Assembly (NCBI GenBank): GCA_021781075.1 | Contig: JAJXXN010000241.1 | Span: 1-14,102 of the forward strand | Source of the DNA: Acidobacteriota bacterium | GTDB taxonomy: Bacteria; Acidobacteriota; Terriglobia; Terriglobales; Acidobacteriaceae | DNA: 14,102 bases | Direction of reading: 5' to 3' | In this document: positions 13,687-14,102 of the stretch, piece after piece | Numbering within the stretch: position 1 is the stretch's first letter | Layout: each line of letters begins with the position of its first letter | Program-made: the position numbers and the translations under genes | The notes under the pieces: model-generated | Databases searched by the model: none | What the model was told of the DNA's origin: nothing | What the model saw: the letters and a program-made list of their open reading frames with translations, nothing else

Positions 13687-14102
13687 ATGGGACTTACCAT
13701 TTGGCAGTCGATGCAGCAGAAGGGCTACAGCCGCCGGGACTTCATCCAGTTCTGTACGGCAGCCGCGACAGTGGCGGGGTTGGATCACTCCGCTGTGGGC
13801 CAGGTCGTCAACGCCTTCGAGAAGAAAGAGAAACCGGCCGTGGTTTGGATGCACTTTCAGGAGTGCACCTGCTGCAGTGAGTCGTTTATTCGCGCCTCGC
13901 ACCCGGTGGTGCTCGATGTGCTGTTGGACGTCCTGTCGTTGAACTACACGGAGACGTTGATGGCCGCGTCGGGTTTCCAGGCCGAGAAGAGTCTGCACGA
14001 CACGATTGAGAACAACAAGGGCAAGTACATTGTCCTGGTCGAGGGCGCGGTTCCCACCAAGGACGATGGCGTCTACTGCATGATCGGCGGCAAGACGGCC
14101 GA
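13687..14102 (+). CDS. hyaA: [NiFe] uptake hydrogenase small subunit precursor, O2-tolerant type (3' end outside window)
   Basis: The first 138 residues are present and run off the right edge. The small subunit carries the iron-sulfur chain that takes electrons from H2 oxidised in the large subunit. Residues 14-21 hold a Tat motif (YSRRDFIQ) in a leader resembling that of E. coli HyaA, so the folded enzyme is exported and probably membrane-bound. The mature part begins around VVWMHFQECTCCSES; C60, C62 and C63 correspond to the proximal-cluster cysteines C17, C19 and C20 of HyaA. The middle cysteine is the extra one found in O2-tolerant group 1d enzymes and absent in standard CTGC types. Later stretches (ASHPVVLDVLLDVLSLNY, TLMAASGFQAE, GKYIVLVEGAVP, GVYCMIGG) also fit HyaA. 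GAGGA lies 4 bases before the ATG. The large subunit and maturation genes are expected to the right. Confidence 0.92.
   Translation, partial: MGLTIWQSMQQKGYSRRDFIQFCTAAATVAGLDHSAVGQVVNAFEKKEKPAVVWMHFQECTCCSESFIRASHPVVLDVLLDVLSLNYTETLMAASGFQAEKSLHDTIENNKGKYIVLVEGAVPTKDDGVYCMIGGKTA

Noticed and set aside
1..14102. CRISPR array, insertion sequence, phage or toxin-antitoxin genes
   Set aside because: No regularly spaced repeats, transposase, integrase, phage or toxin-like product was seen on either strand.

Overview
The window most likely comes from the chromosome of a member of the Acidobacteriota. I infer this from protein architecture, not from a marker gene. The pointers are large secreted proteins built from Asp-box, chitobiase-C-terminal-like, Ig-like and MBG domains, a membrane protein with the N-terminal winged-helix type seen in that phylum, secreted TPR proteins, and GC-rich coding DNA with AT-rich gaps.

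Layout, left to right. (1) The window opens inside the 3' end of an MBG-type surface protein gene (+, ending at 490). It is followed by a strong intrinsic terminator, a small periplasmic monohaem c-type cytochrome (+, 710-1069) and, convergent to it, a GntR/LacI-type regulator (-, 1079-2227). (2) A very large secreted propeller/MBG protein (-, 2457-6230) follows. Its last 162 codons, stop codon and terminator are a gap-free near-copy, in inverted orientation, of the gene at the left edge. The cytochrome and regulator therefore sit between two inverted repeats of at least 545 bp. (3) A tRNA-Phe(GAA) gene (-, 6735-6809) has an exact 40-bp duplicate of its 3' half 120 bp away, attached to a decayed or unrelated 5' half. 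(4) Next come a secreted ADGF-type adenosine deaminase (+, 6942-8564), a convergent secreted TPR protein (-, 8653-9396) and, divergent from that, a membrane protein with a cytoplasmic winged-helix-like domain and two extracytoplasmic malectin-like domains (+, 9684-11186). (5) A GreB-type transcript cleavage factor (-, 11274-11879) is divergent from a GT-B glycosyltransferase (+, 12132-13421). (6) The right edge cuts the Tat-exported small subunit of a [NiFe] uptake hydrogenase (+, 13687 onward). It carries the extra proximal-cluster cysteine (ECTCC) typical of O2-tolerant group 1d enzymes, and a perfect CRP-type palindrome lies about 113 bases upstream of its start.

There is little operon structure: almost every gene has its own ribosome binding site and a neighbour on the other strand, so most are probably single transcription units. 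The hydrogenase probably begins an operon that continues to the right. I see no CRISPR array, insertion sequence, phage gene or antibiotic-resistance gene. The points I would follow up first are the inverted repeats, the duplicated tRNA-Phe half, the hydrogenase with its CRP-like site, and the malectin/winged-helix membrane protein.
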